Assembly: GCF_000014685.1 (NCBI RefSeq)
Contig: NC_008321.1
Location: forward strand, 3,903,001-3,967,000
Direction: 5' to 3'
Length of the DNA stretch: 64,000 nucleotides
Origin: Shewanella sp. MR-4
GTDB lineage: Bacteria; Pseudomonadota; Gammaproteobacteria; Enterobacterales; Shewanellaceae
Shown: positions 27,187 through 34,615 of the stretch, piece after piece
Numbering within the stretch: position 1 is the stretch's first letter
Layout: each line of letters opens with the position of its first letter
Translations under genes and position numbers: made by a program
The notes under the pieces: model-generated
The model's database searches: none
Told to the model about the DNA's origin: nothing
What the model saw: the letters and a program-made list of their open reading frames with translations, nothing else

Positions 27187-27987
27187 CTATTGCGCGGTCC
27201 AGGCACCGTCCATGGCCAGCGATGCGCCGGTAATACCCCGCGCCGCACTGCTACATAAAAACAATACAAATTCACCAATCTGACGCGGGTCGAGCATCTC
27301 TGGCAGGGGTTGTTTTGCCGTGACGAGTTGATACTTAGCCTCGTCGTAACTTAAGCCCTTATTGCTGGCGATGGCCTCAATCTGCTTGTTGATCAGCGGT
27401 GTATCCACCCAGCCAGGGCAAATCGCATTGACGGTAATCCCCTGCTCGGCGCACTCGATGGCCACGACTTTGGTTAGGCCGACAATCCCGTGTTTAGCCG
27501 CACAATAGGCCGCCTTATTGACCGAGGCCACTAAACCATGCACAGAGGCGATATTGATAATGCGGCCCCAACGCTTTTCGGCCATCGCAGGCACGGCTTG
27601 TTGAATGGTATGAAAGGCCGAGGACAGGTTAATGGCGATAATGTCGTTCCATTTATCAATCGGGAAATGAGCAACATTTTCAGTGTGTTGAATACCGGCG
27701 TTATTCACCAAAATATCAATACTGCCCAGAGCCTTAACACCTGCGTCCATAAAGGCATGAATGCTCTCTGGATCCCGCAGATCGGCGTTACTGAAGAAAG
27801 TATGAATGTGATATTGCTCGGCAAACTCCGCCGCCAAGCGTTGCCCCTCAGCTTCGGGCATTAAGCCGTGCAGAATAAGATGACAACCTTGCTCCGCCAG
27901 CACATGAGCCGTCGCTAAACCAATTCCACTGGTGGAGCCGGTGATCAGCCCCACCTTGCCCTTTAACCCTGAGTGTTCAACCGCCAT
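27187..27987 (-). CDS. bdhA: 3-hydroxybutyrate dehydrogenase
   Basis: 266 aa from ATG 27987 (GGGAGA 8 nt upstream; an upstream in-frame ATG at 28065 would add 26 residues with no counterpart in the family). A short-chain dehydrogenase that oxidises (R)-3-hydroxybutyrate to acetoacetate with NAD. Visible motifs: TGSTSGIG cofactor loop (about 13-20), NNAG near 95, catalytic Ser in NIASVHGLVAS, and YCAAK with Tyr and Lys. The C-terminal half has the PLPEMLDPRQIGEF segment typical of BdhA. It is upstream of the depolymerase gene on the same strand and divergent from scoAB. Confidence 0.93.
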   Translation of the reverse strand: MAVEHSGLKGKVGLITGSTSGIGLATAHVLAEQGCHLILHGLMPEAEGQRLAAEFAEQYHIHTFFSNADLRDPESIHAFMDAGVKALGSIDILVNNAGIQHTENVAHFPIDKWNDIIAINLSSAFHTIQQAVPAMAEKRWGRIINIASVHGLVASVNKAAYCAAKHGIVGLTKVVAIECAEQGITVNAICPGWVDTPLINKQIEAIASNKGLSYDEAKYQLVTAKQPLPEMLDPRQIGEFVLFLCSSAARGITGASLAMDGAWTAQ

Positions 27988-28205
27988 ATTGCTTGTCTCC
28001 CGATGCTTTAAAATCCAGTCACAGCCCTTTATCCATGCCTTGAACACAGGGATGGCGGGGCGCATATCCCCAACACCCCAGACTCAATACCATTAGAATA
28101 TGGCAATTGACCGCGGTTTTATTTGGCACCTTAGTACCATAGGAGCGCTCGAAAAATTGGGTAATAGTAAGCGCCACACTTTCAGCAAGCGTAAGAGAGC
28201 ACTCC

Positions 28206-28913
28206 ATGTCTGGATTGAATAAGGTGGTTACCAGCTACAGCGATGCGTTAGCGGGACTCGAAGATGGGATGACGGTGATTGCGGGCGGCTTTGGCCTTTG
28301 CGGTATTCCTGAAAATCTAATCAAAGAAATCAAACACAAGGGCACCAAAAACCTGACCGTCGTCTCCAATAACTGCGGCACTACGGAATACGGACTTGGG
28401 ATCTTATTGCTCGATAAACAGATCAAAAAAATGATCGCCTCCTATGTGGGCGAAAATGCCAACTTTGAAGCGCAGATGATGTCTGGCGAACTGGAAGTCG
28501 AACTCACGCCGCAGGGTACGCTAGCGGAAAAAATGCGTGCGGCGGGCGCGGGCATTCCAGCTTTTTATACCGCAACCGGCTATGGCACTGACGTAGCAAT
28601 CGGTAAAGAAGTCAAAGAATTCAATGGTCGCCATTACATTCTTGAAGAATCTATTACAGGCGACTTTGCCATAGTCAAAGCCTGGAAGGCCGACACCTTC
28701 GGCAATTTAGTCTTTCGCAAAACTGCCCGTAACTTCAATCCCCTTGCCGCCACCGCGGGCAAGATAACCGTGGTGGAGGTGGAGGAAATTGTCGAACCGG
28801 GTCAATTAGATCCCGATGAAATCCATACGCCCGGCATCTATGTCGATAGGCTTATCCAAGGCAGCTTCGAGAAACGTATCGAGCAACTGACTACCCGCCC
28901 CTCCAGCAAATAG
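28206..28913 (+). CDS. scoA: 3-oxoacid (succinyl-CoA:acetoacetate) CoA-transferase subunit A
   Basis: 235 aa. Family I CoA-transferase alpha subunit; it has the GGFGLCGIPENLI motif near residues 27-39 and NNCGTTEYGLG. With the B subunit it transfers CoA from succinyl-CoA to acetoacetate, making acetoacetyl-CoA for thiolysis. ATG 28206 is preceded by AGAGAG. scoB starts 9 bp after its stop codon. The gene is divergent from bdhA, so the whole 3-hydroxybutyrate catabolic set sits around one intergenic region. Confidence 0.93.
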   Translation: MSGLNKVVTSYSDALAGLEDGMTVIAGGFGLCGIPENLIKEIKHKGTKNLTVVSNNCGTTEYGLGILLLDKQIKKMIASYVGENANFEAQMMSGELEVELTPQGTLAEKMRAAGAGIPAFYTATGYGTDVAIGKEVKEFNGRHYILEESITGDFAIVKAWKADTFGNLVFRKTARNFNPLAATAGKITVVEVEEIVEPGQLDPDEIHTPGIYVDRLIQGSFEKRIEQLTTRPSSK

Positions 28914-28922
28914 GATTTGGTT

Positions 28923-29582
28923 ATGGCACTTTCAAGAGAACAACTCGCCCAGCGCGTCGCCCAAGAACTCAAAGATGGCTATTACGTGAATCTTGGCATT
29001 GGTATCCCCACACTGGTGGCTAACTATATTCCCGAAGGCATTGAAGTGATGCTGCAATCCGAAAACGGTCTGTTAGGGATGGGGCCTTTTCCGACGATGG
29101 AAGAGGTCGATGCCGACTTAATCAATGCTGGCAAGCAAACAGTGACTATGGCAAGGGGCGCCGCCATCTTCGACTCGGCCGAGTCCTTTGCCATGATCCG
29201 CGGCGGCCATGTGGATCTCACCGTATTAGGCGCCTTTGAGGTCGATACTCAGGGCAATATCGCCTCCTATATGATCCCGGGCAAATTAATTAAGGGCATG
29301 GGCGGCGCCATGGATCTTGTCGCCGGCGCCGACAATATTATTGTGACCATGACCCACGCCTCAAAGCACGGTGAATCCAAATTATTAACCGAGTGCACCC
29401 TGCCGCTAACGGGCAAGGGCTGCATCAAAAAAGTACTGACAGACTTGGCCTTTATCGAAATAAAAGAAGGCAAATTTCATCTACTTGAACGCGCGCCCGG
29501 TGTGAGTGTCGAGGAGATTATTAAGCTCACCGCTGGCGAATTGGTGGTACCTGAGCATGTCCCCGAAATGATGTTTAACTAA
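28923..29582 (+). CDS. scoB: 3-oxoacid CoA-transferase subunit B
   Basis: 219 aa from ATG 28923, with AGGA about 8 nt upstream, inside and after the scoA stop. The catalytic glutamate that forms the CoA thioester is Glu47 in QSENGLLGMG. The glycine-rich GIGIPTLV is near 25-32. It forms the active heterotetramer with ScoA. No further gene follows in this operon; the base composition drops to AT-rich just after it, where the accessory stretch begins. Confidence 0.93.
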   Translation: MALSREQLAQRVAQELKDGYYVNLGIGIPTLVANYIPEGIEVMLQSENGLLGMGPFPTMEEVDADLINAGKQTVTMARGAAIFDSAESFAMIRGGHVDLTVLGAFEVDTQGNIASYMIPGKLIKGMGGAMDLVAGADNIIVTMTHASKHGESKLLTECTLPLTGKGCIKKVLTDLAFIEIKEGKFHLLERAPGVSVEEIIKLTAGELVVPEHVPEMMFN

Positions 29583-29775
29583 CCATCTTCGAATAAGGCA
29601 TGTTACAGAGGAGGAAGACAGAAGGTTAATGGGAGTGAACACGGATTCCTTAACCATTAAATCTGTCACTGCTTGCATAGAAGCGGTCAAAGTAGAGAGG
29701 GAAATTGCTTAGCGATGTCCATCTCTACAATCTTCATCATTACAATTAGATTACCTCGAGAATCTCTAGCCATAA

Positions 29776-30210
29776 CTAACTCAGATTTACGGGCAAAAAT
29801 TGTTTGTGTGTCTTAACGGCTAAGTCCCAACATGTACTATTAATATTTGATTTAATATCTTGATAAAACATCTTGAGCAATAACTCCTCAGATGTACGAG
29901 CAGAGATATCTGCACCGACTTTAATGGCCCCTTGGATCGTCTCTTTATAGTACTGGTTATCATTGTATGACTGGGTTAATGTCCGACCCGTTTCAAAGTA
30001 GTAGTGTAGATAAACCAACTCACCCACCATAACGCCATAAGAGTCTGATTCTGTTTGATCATCTATTTCCATTCTCAAAGCCGCAGCTAAGAGAATGCAT
30101 TCTCCGATCTCTTTTGATGGTTCAGGCTCCTGAGCATTGACTATAAATGAGCCAACAAACGAACAAGCGATAGCTAAGCCGACAACGAGGCTTTTGATTG
30201 ATGTTTTCAT
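29776..30210 (-). CDS. Secreted two-cysteine protein, paralogue of the upstream gene (unknown function)
   Basis: 144 aa, family not recognised. A signal peptide (to about residue 26, VNA-QE) leaves a 118-residue mature, mostly helical, acidic protein. It has two cysteines, one at the start (IGECILLAAAL) and one near the end (NSTCWDLAV), probably disulfide-bonded. The same layout, including the MFYQDIKSN..STC segment, recurs in the gene just upstream (RYFQDVTRA..MTC), so the two are tandem paralogues. The gap between them is 9 bp. Codon use and AT content differ from the PHB genes next door. Confidence 0.75.
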   Translation of the reverse strand: MKTSIKSLVVGLAIACSFVGSFIVNAQEPEPSKEIGECILLAAALRMEIDDQTESDSYGVMVGELVYLHYYFETGRTLTQSYNDNQYYKETIQGAIKVGADISARTSEELLLKMFYQDIKSNINSTCWDLAVKTHKQFLPVNLS

Positions 30211-30219
30211 AATGGTTTT

Positions 30220-30627
30220 CTATTTGTTGATAAACCGAGCGACATAACTCTCACAAGTCATGTTAGTTGCTGCTCTAGTTACATCTTGGAAATAACGGGT
30301 TAATTGCTCTTTGGTATAGGCTTTCTCATCAAATAGAGCATTCTCATTAATAAGTCTCTCGGCTGTTACATTGATATAACTAGCTGATTTAAATCCAAAC
30401 TGCCTGACTCTTGCCTGCTCAGCAAGTACAACTCGTGCTTCAGCATAAAACTCACTCTCATCTCCTACAGACAAGTCACGGATTGACTGAGCTAAAGCCG
30501 CACAAGTGTTGAGGAAGTTCGTAGTGTCATCCGATGGCTCAACCTCCGCCCTTACCGATAGTTGGATAAAGCCTAGGAGGAATGCTATTGCGACTATACG
30601 TAGCAAAATGATTCTTACCGATATCAT
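30220..30627 (-). CDS. Secreted two-cysteine protein (unknown function)
   Basis: 135 aa, family not recognised. The signal peptide runs to about residue 27 (SVRA-EV); the mature part is helical with cysteines in LNTCAALAQS and NMTCESYV at matching places to its neighbour. GAGGAG lies 7 nt before ATG 30627. It is the middle gene of a three-gene unit, with a 33-residue membrane peptide 14 bp upstream and the paralogue 9 bp downstream. Both could act as a pair in the periplasm, for instance as lysozyme-inhibitor-like or immunity-like proteins; this is only analogy of size and layout. Confidence 0.75.
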   Translation of the reverse strand: MISVRIILLRIVAIAFLLGFIQLSVRAEVEPSDDTTNFLNTCAALAQSIRDLSVGDESEFYAEARVVLAEQARVRQFGFKSASYINVTAERLINENALFDEKAYTKEQLTRYFQDVTRAATNMTCESYVARFINK

Positions 30628-30641
30628 TAGTTATCTCCTCA

Positions 30642-30743
30642 TCAGAAAAGCTTTAGCGCTACCCAAGCGAACACAACGGCATATCCGAGAATGAGGAATA
30701 AGTTAGCTAATTCAAGTAATGCAAATTTAGTTTTATGTTTCAT
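30642..30743 (-). CDS. 33-residue single-span membrane peptide
   Basis: A short reading frame ATG 30743 to TGA 30642 encoding 33 residues: a basic start (MKHKTKF) then an almost unbroken hydrophobic stretch (LANLFLILGYAVVFAWVALKLF). It is a plausible single-pass inner-membrane protein. GAGG lies 9 nt upstream. It ends 14 bp before the first secreted two-cysteine protein, which supports translation as the first gene of that unit. Confidence 0.55.
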   Translation of the reverse strand: MKHKTKFALLELANLFLILGYAVVFAWVALKLF

Positions 30744-31158
30744 GGATGGTTACCTCTCTATTGGTTGTTCGTATTGGCCAGGCTATCTCTGGTTATCATT
30801 CTGGAGAATGATTGGGGTTAGCCGGCCGAAAATCGCTTAGTGGTGGCTTCCTATTTGGTTTAAATTGATGCATCTTGCAGCCCCTGAACGAGGAATGGTT
30901 TGCCACTGAGAATCCTAACTTCTTCATGGAAGTCAGCTTCATATCCGGCTAACAAGTGACTGATTAACGGTGAAAATGCACTACATATCGAAAAAATGGT
31001 TTTGTTATCTAGCTTGAATTTAACGTTTAAAGACATGGCCGATAGGATTGGGTCCAGCTAACCACCTAGATACTGTCTTTAGATTGTCCCCCCCTCAATA
31101 TCAGCCACCGGTGAATTGGGGATAACAATAGATTAGCGTCACGCGAAAACTGGGTGAG
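30744..31158. other. Intergenic region, 415 bp, with an inverted repeat
   Basis: Presumed promoter region of the leftward three-gene unit. It holds a perfect 8-bp inverted repeat ATCATTCT-gg-AGAATGAT (30795-30812), extended by outer arms GGCTA/TAGCC (30781-30785 and 30819-30823), 52 bp upstream of the membrane peptide start. No T-run, so an operator or cruciform is as likely as a terminator. No other gene seen. Confidence 0.5.
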
Positions 31159-31869
31159 TTAAGTCTTTTGGAACTCAAACTTCTCGTCGAACTTCTCTGT
31201 TTGCTGGCCATCTTTTAGATTGATGATCCTGCCGTATAATTCACTGACTTGTGGAATCTCATCACCCGTGAGAATAATTCCGCCTAAATCAACGGTGAAG
31301 ATAACCTGGGAGTGGTCTTCAAGGGTGTCAGCAACCCACTCAATGTCTGTCACAAATTGAAAGTCTTGCACAATTTGAGCGCCTTCTATTGAGGCCCAGA
31401 TTTTCCCCCACTGACCATCGACAACTAACCGACCAATATCGTTATCTTTACTGTCTAGGCAGGTGATGATGTTACTGCCGTCCCCCCAATCTTCAATCAC
31501 TCGCGCACATGGCAACTCCACTCCAGTTAGCGCTTTGATGCCATTTGTGTTGTAAATGACTGGAGGCTTTAAACCACGGTCATAGGGAGCTTGATCTAGA
31601 ATCGCTTTACCATTGTGCTCTTTGATTGATGGACCAAATGCAGCATAGAGTGATAAACCTATGTTGATACGCTTGGCCAACTCTTGAGGTGCACTCAGAG
31701 CCGCCTCTCCAACTGTCCATACATCCCCCACATTTTGGGCTACACCAGCAACAACATATGCAACTTTCTGTAATGCTGGCTTAACGGTGCCAGCGTCTGC
31801 TTCACTTCCACATCCTCCTAATAAGATGCCAATGGATATCAGCAGGATAGATAAATACTGTGTTTTCAT
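31159..31869 (-). CDS. Lipoprotein of unknown function
   Basis: 236 aa with a type II signal peptide: lipobox LGGC, Cys20, then SEADAG (Ser at +2, so probably sorted to the outer membrane). The mature part shows no family I recognise. Two cysteines (in ELPCARV and IITCLDS, about 121 and 137) may form a disulfide. The upstream context is ambiguous: GGGG about 7 nt before the ATG is a weak ribosome site. It stands between the pilin gene and the small two-cysteine cluster in the AT-rich stretch. Confidence 0.75.
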   Translation of the reverse strand: MKTQYLSILLISIGILLGGCGSEADAGTVKPALQKVAYVVAGVAQNVGDVWTVGEAALSAPQELAKRINIGLSLYAAFGPSIKEHNGKAILDQAPYDRGLKPPVIYNTNGIKALTGVELPCARVIEDWGDGSNIITCLDSKDNDIGRLVVDGQWGKIWASIEGAQIVQDFQFVTDIEWVADTLEDHSQVIFTVDLGGIILTGDEIPQVSELYGRIINLKDGQQTEKFDEKFEFQKT

Positions 31870-32026
31870 TTAGAACCCCAAATGCGGAATAACATCCCAT
31901 AGTTAACTCATTTCCATCCCTCGAAATTGCCGAAATGACCATCAACAAACTGACTTCCCCTAAAGGCTTCACCAAACACGTCAATTTGCATAAATATTCA
32001 AACAGACTTTTAACAACGGTAAGATG

Positions 32027-32548
32027 TTAACAACCGCTATCCACTGTCGAATACTGAGGTAAAGTGGTTGCAGTTGCAGCCTCATAGACTAAATAACAAG
32101 CATTAGATGCCGTGCTATCTGCAGTTTTTCCCTTTGGAACCAGTTTAAAACTCGTCCCGTTAATAATGCGGATCCCCCAATCTTCAGAGGACACTGAAGT
32201 GGTATCATCACTTAACTCCTGCAAGCTCACATCTAATATGTCCTTTAAGTCTTCTGCAACAATTCCAACAGAAGTATTGCTCGTCATGTAACCATAATCG
32301 GCGATGACAATAACCCCAGGCTCCAATGTCACGATCTGGGCTTTAGCCTTTTCGAGCCCCGCTATTACTGCTTTTGAATACACTAATGAATTTGCTCCTT
32401 GCAATGCTCCCTTCATCCCTTGAAGTGTCGATTCCCTCGCATCGGATTGTAGATTTATAAACTTTGGTGCAGCCGTAACAGCTAAGATCCCAAGAATAAT
32501 GATCACAACGACCAACTCTATCAGGGTAAATCCAGTTTGTTTTTGCAT
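32027..32548 (-). CDS. Orphan type IV pilin, MSHA major-pilin-like
   Basis: 173 aa with a class III prepilin signal: MQKQTG|FTLIELVVVIIILGILA, cleaved after Gly6 and with Glu at mature position 5, as needed for assembly. The following KFINLQSDARESTLQGMKGAL is characteristic of MshA-type pilins of Vibrio and Shewanella. Two C-terminal cysteines (NACYLV and DSGC at the end) give the D-region loop. AAGG lies 9 nt upstream. No msh assembly genes are in the window, so it depends on machinery elsewhere, or is an extra pilin carried by this accessory stretch. Confidence 0.85.
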   Translation of the reverse strand: MQKQTGFTLIELVVVIIILGILAVTAAPKFINLQSDARESTLQGMKGALQGANSLVYSKAVIAGLEKAKAQIVTLEPGVIVIADYGYMTSNTSVGIVAEDLKDILDVSLQELSDDTTSVSSEDWGIRIINGTSFKLVPKGKTADSTASNACYLVYEAATATTLPQYSTVDSGC

Positions 32549-32874
32549 GATAAATTACCTTCATTGAATAGCTAACCAAACAAACCATACGTACACTTTT
32601 TAAACTGCTCAAGCTAAATTGTTTCAAAATTACACAAATCAGTTCAAATTGTGAACAAACGCTGATTTTTGTGAAATTAAACTACAAAAAAGTTTTTTAA
32701 GGACTAAAGTTATTTGGTAATTAATCGATAATTACGCATAGATATTCAATCAAACTGACTAACCCTGATATTTTTGAAAACTCATATACCAGTGAGCACA
32801 AAAGCAAAGGTTTTCCGCCGTAGGCTAGTACATCAGTTTTCACAAAATATTTTGGAATGACATAGGACCAGAAA
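32549..32874. other. Divergent AT-rich intergenic region, 326 bp
   Basis: Between the pilin (leftward) and the three-module protein (rightward). It contains a nested inverted repeat: TTCA/TGAA (32643-32655) inside CACAAATCAG (32633-32642) and its imperfect complement (32662-32673). It may be an operator or leader structure for the pilin. No gene seen. Confidence 0.4.
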
Positions 32875-33738
32875 ATGAAACATTTTAAGAACATAGGCTT
32901 CGGTGGTTTATTCTTACTCTCACTCGGAGCTCAAGCAGCTTCAACCACACACTTAAATGATCTTATCGATATGAGAGCAAGCAGTGGTGAGCATCAGCTA
33001 GAAGAGCGAGGCTATACCTATAAAAACACGGTAAAAATCTCGAGCAGCTCTATTACTTATTGGTGGAGTGCAGACAGGGAACAGTGTATTGCAGTCACCA
33101 CAAAGGAGGGACGTTATAGTGCCATTATGAATCAACCGTCAGAGGTATGTGGTCATTCATCATCTAATAACCACAGTCGTGATAATAAGCACGATCACGA
33201 TAATAGACATGAACAGGATAGGCATGAGCACAATAGACACTCAAATAGCTTGGATAGCATTGTTGGCCTGCGTGCTAGTTCGGGAGAGAGTGAACTCCAA
33301 GACCTAGGCTATTTCCACCGCAGCACCAAAACGCTTAATCACAGTAAAGTCAGCTATTGGTGGAATCCAAATAAGCAAAACTGTATTGCTGTCACCACCA
33401 AGGATGGAAAATACGCCTCCTATGCGAATCACCAAAACAATAAGTTTTGTGATGACGAGAATACTGATGAAGCAAGACATCACAGTGTTCGCCACCATGC
33501 AAACAACAATAGTAACAACTCAAATGATATTCAAAATCTTGTGGGAGGAAGGGCTAGCGGAGGTGAAAGAGTACTGGAAAGCCATGGCTATGAGTTCATC
33601 AAGTCTCAAAAAGGTCCAGATCGTATCTGGGGCTTCTGGTGGAATAAGTCACAGCATAAGTGTCTCACGGTAGTCACTTTTGATGGTAAATACGAAACAA
33701 TCACGGATTCCCCCGCTTTCGATTGTGGTCGTAAATAA
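32875..33738 (+). CDS. Secreted three-module protein with histidine-rich linker (family not recognised)
   Basis: 287 aa. A signal peptide (to about 22) is followed by three copies of a roughly 66-residue module at about 27-92, 125-192 and 218-284. Each reads L-x2-[LI]-[VI]-x-x-RAS[SG]GE, then GY, then [YF]WW, a Cys, V-T-T/F-[KD]-[DE]-G-[KR]-Y, and a second Cys (pairs C71/C92, C170/C192, C263/C284). Linker 1 (about 94-124) and linker 2 (about 193-215) are rich in His, Asn and Asp and could bind metal. Similar single modules occur in many bacterial exported proteins of unknown role. The CPBP membrane protease gene starts 31 bp downstream. Confidence 0.8.
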   Translation: MKHFKNIGFGGLFLLSLGAQAASTTHLNDLIDMRASSGEHQLEERGYTYKNTVKISSSSITYWWSADREQCIAVTTKEGRYSAIMNQPSEVCGHSSSNNHSRDNKHDHDNRHEQDRHEHNRHSNSLDSIVGLRASSGESELQDLGYFHRSTKTLNHSKVSYWWNPNKQNCIAVTTKDGKYASYANHQNNKFCDDENTDEARHHSVRHHANNNSNNSNDIQNLVGGRASGGERVLESHGYEFIKSQKGPDRIWGFWWNKSQHKCLTVVTFDGKYETITDSPAFDCGRK

Positions 33739-33769
33739 GCGACTACAGTCACTAAATAAAGGGTAACAA

Positions 33770-34516
33770 ATGATATTAACTGGCAAGCAAGAGCAAAGTA
33801 TGAGAGCGATGACTGACTTCCCATTTTATAATGGCAAGCCGATAAGCTTAACCGCTGGTCAGTGGGCGCTGTTAATCTTAGGGGCGATACTAGGCTTTAT
33901 TAGCTTGGTATCTCCTTACCCTTTTGGAGCATATCCAGGACGAGATTGGGTAAGTACCATTCTCTTTCCTGGTATTCCGCTCTGTATGTTTTACCTTATT
34001 GTTGGTGAGCATTGGCGATTAATTTTTGACAAGCTTGACTTAAAAGCGGTTGGGTGGATGTTTTTGGTTGCCCTTCTCAACATAGTGGTCACTTTAGTCA
34101 TCGGTAAGATGGTAATAGACACTGTGGGCGCAACCGCTAATCCTGTGTTTGAAATGCTCCGTCATCAGGATATAGGGGAAACACTGCAATTCTTTTTACG
34201 CACTATTCCGCAACTCTTCGGTGAAGAGATTATCACTGTCTTTCCATTTTTAGCCTTAATGTGGTTGCTCCACACTCATTTTGGCGTCCAACGCAAAACC
34301 GCCATTATTATCGCTTGGATAGGTTCAGCAATATTGTTTGGCATGGTGCATCTACCCACGTATCAATGGAATTGGGTTCAATGCCTGATTGTGATCGGTA
34401 CAGCGAGAATCATACTGTTACTCGCCTACTTGAAAACAAAAAATATCCTTGTCTCTACAGGCGCACACATCATCAACGATTGGACCCTATTCAGTGTGGC
34501 ACTATTACTAAAGTAG
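33770..34516 (+). CDS. CPBP-family intramembrane metalloprotease
   Basis: 248 aa polytopic membrane protein of the CPBP (CAAX protease/bacteriocin-processing, Abi) family. Motif 1 is the paired glutamates in FGEEIITVFPF, motif 2 is FGMVHLP with His, and a third His lies in HIINDW near the C-terminus. These are the expected catalytic and metal residues of this glutamate-type protease. About seven hydrophobic segments. ATG 33770 has AAGGG about 7 nt upstream; an internal ATG (MRAMTDF) is possible. In other bacteria the family processes prenylated proteins, bacteriocins or anti-sigma factors. Pairing with the three-module secreted protein is suggestive only. Confidence 0.85.
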   Translation: MILTGKQEQSMRAMTDFPFYNGKPISLTAGQWALLILGAILGFISLVSPYPFGAYPGRDWVSTILFPGIPLCMFYLIVGEHWRLIFDKLDLKAVGWMFLVALLNIVVTLVIGKMVIDTVGATANPVFEMLRHQDIGETLQFFLRTIPQLFGEEIITVFPFLALMWLLHTHFGVQRKTAIIIAWIGSAILFGMVHLPTYQWNWVQCLIVIGTARIILLLAYLKTKNILVSTGAHIINDWTLFSVALLLK

Positions 34517-34543
34517 CGACTGAATGACTCACAACTCGTTAAT

Positions 34544-34574
34544 AAAAAGGGATACCTAAGGTATCCCTTTTTTT
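34544..34574. terminator. Bidirectional terminator
   Basis: Perfect 13-bp stem (34544-34556 with 34560-34572), A-run and T-run on either side. It separates the CPBP gene from convergent metE. Confidence 0.95.
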
Positions 34575-34615
34575 ACGCTATGCCAAAGAGGCATAGATTG
34601 CAGATTTTACAGCGC

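Noticed and set aside
29583..30750. Toxin-antitoxin pair for the small secreted proteins
   Set aside because: Both small proteins have signal peptides and are paralogous to each other, unlike a cytoplasmic toxin with its antitoxin.
31086..31092. Run of seven C bases in the accessory stretch
   Set aside because: It lies in non-coding sequence between two leftward genes with no reading frame to switch.
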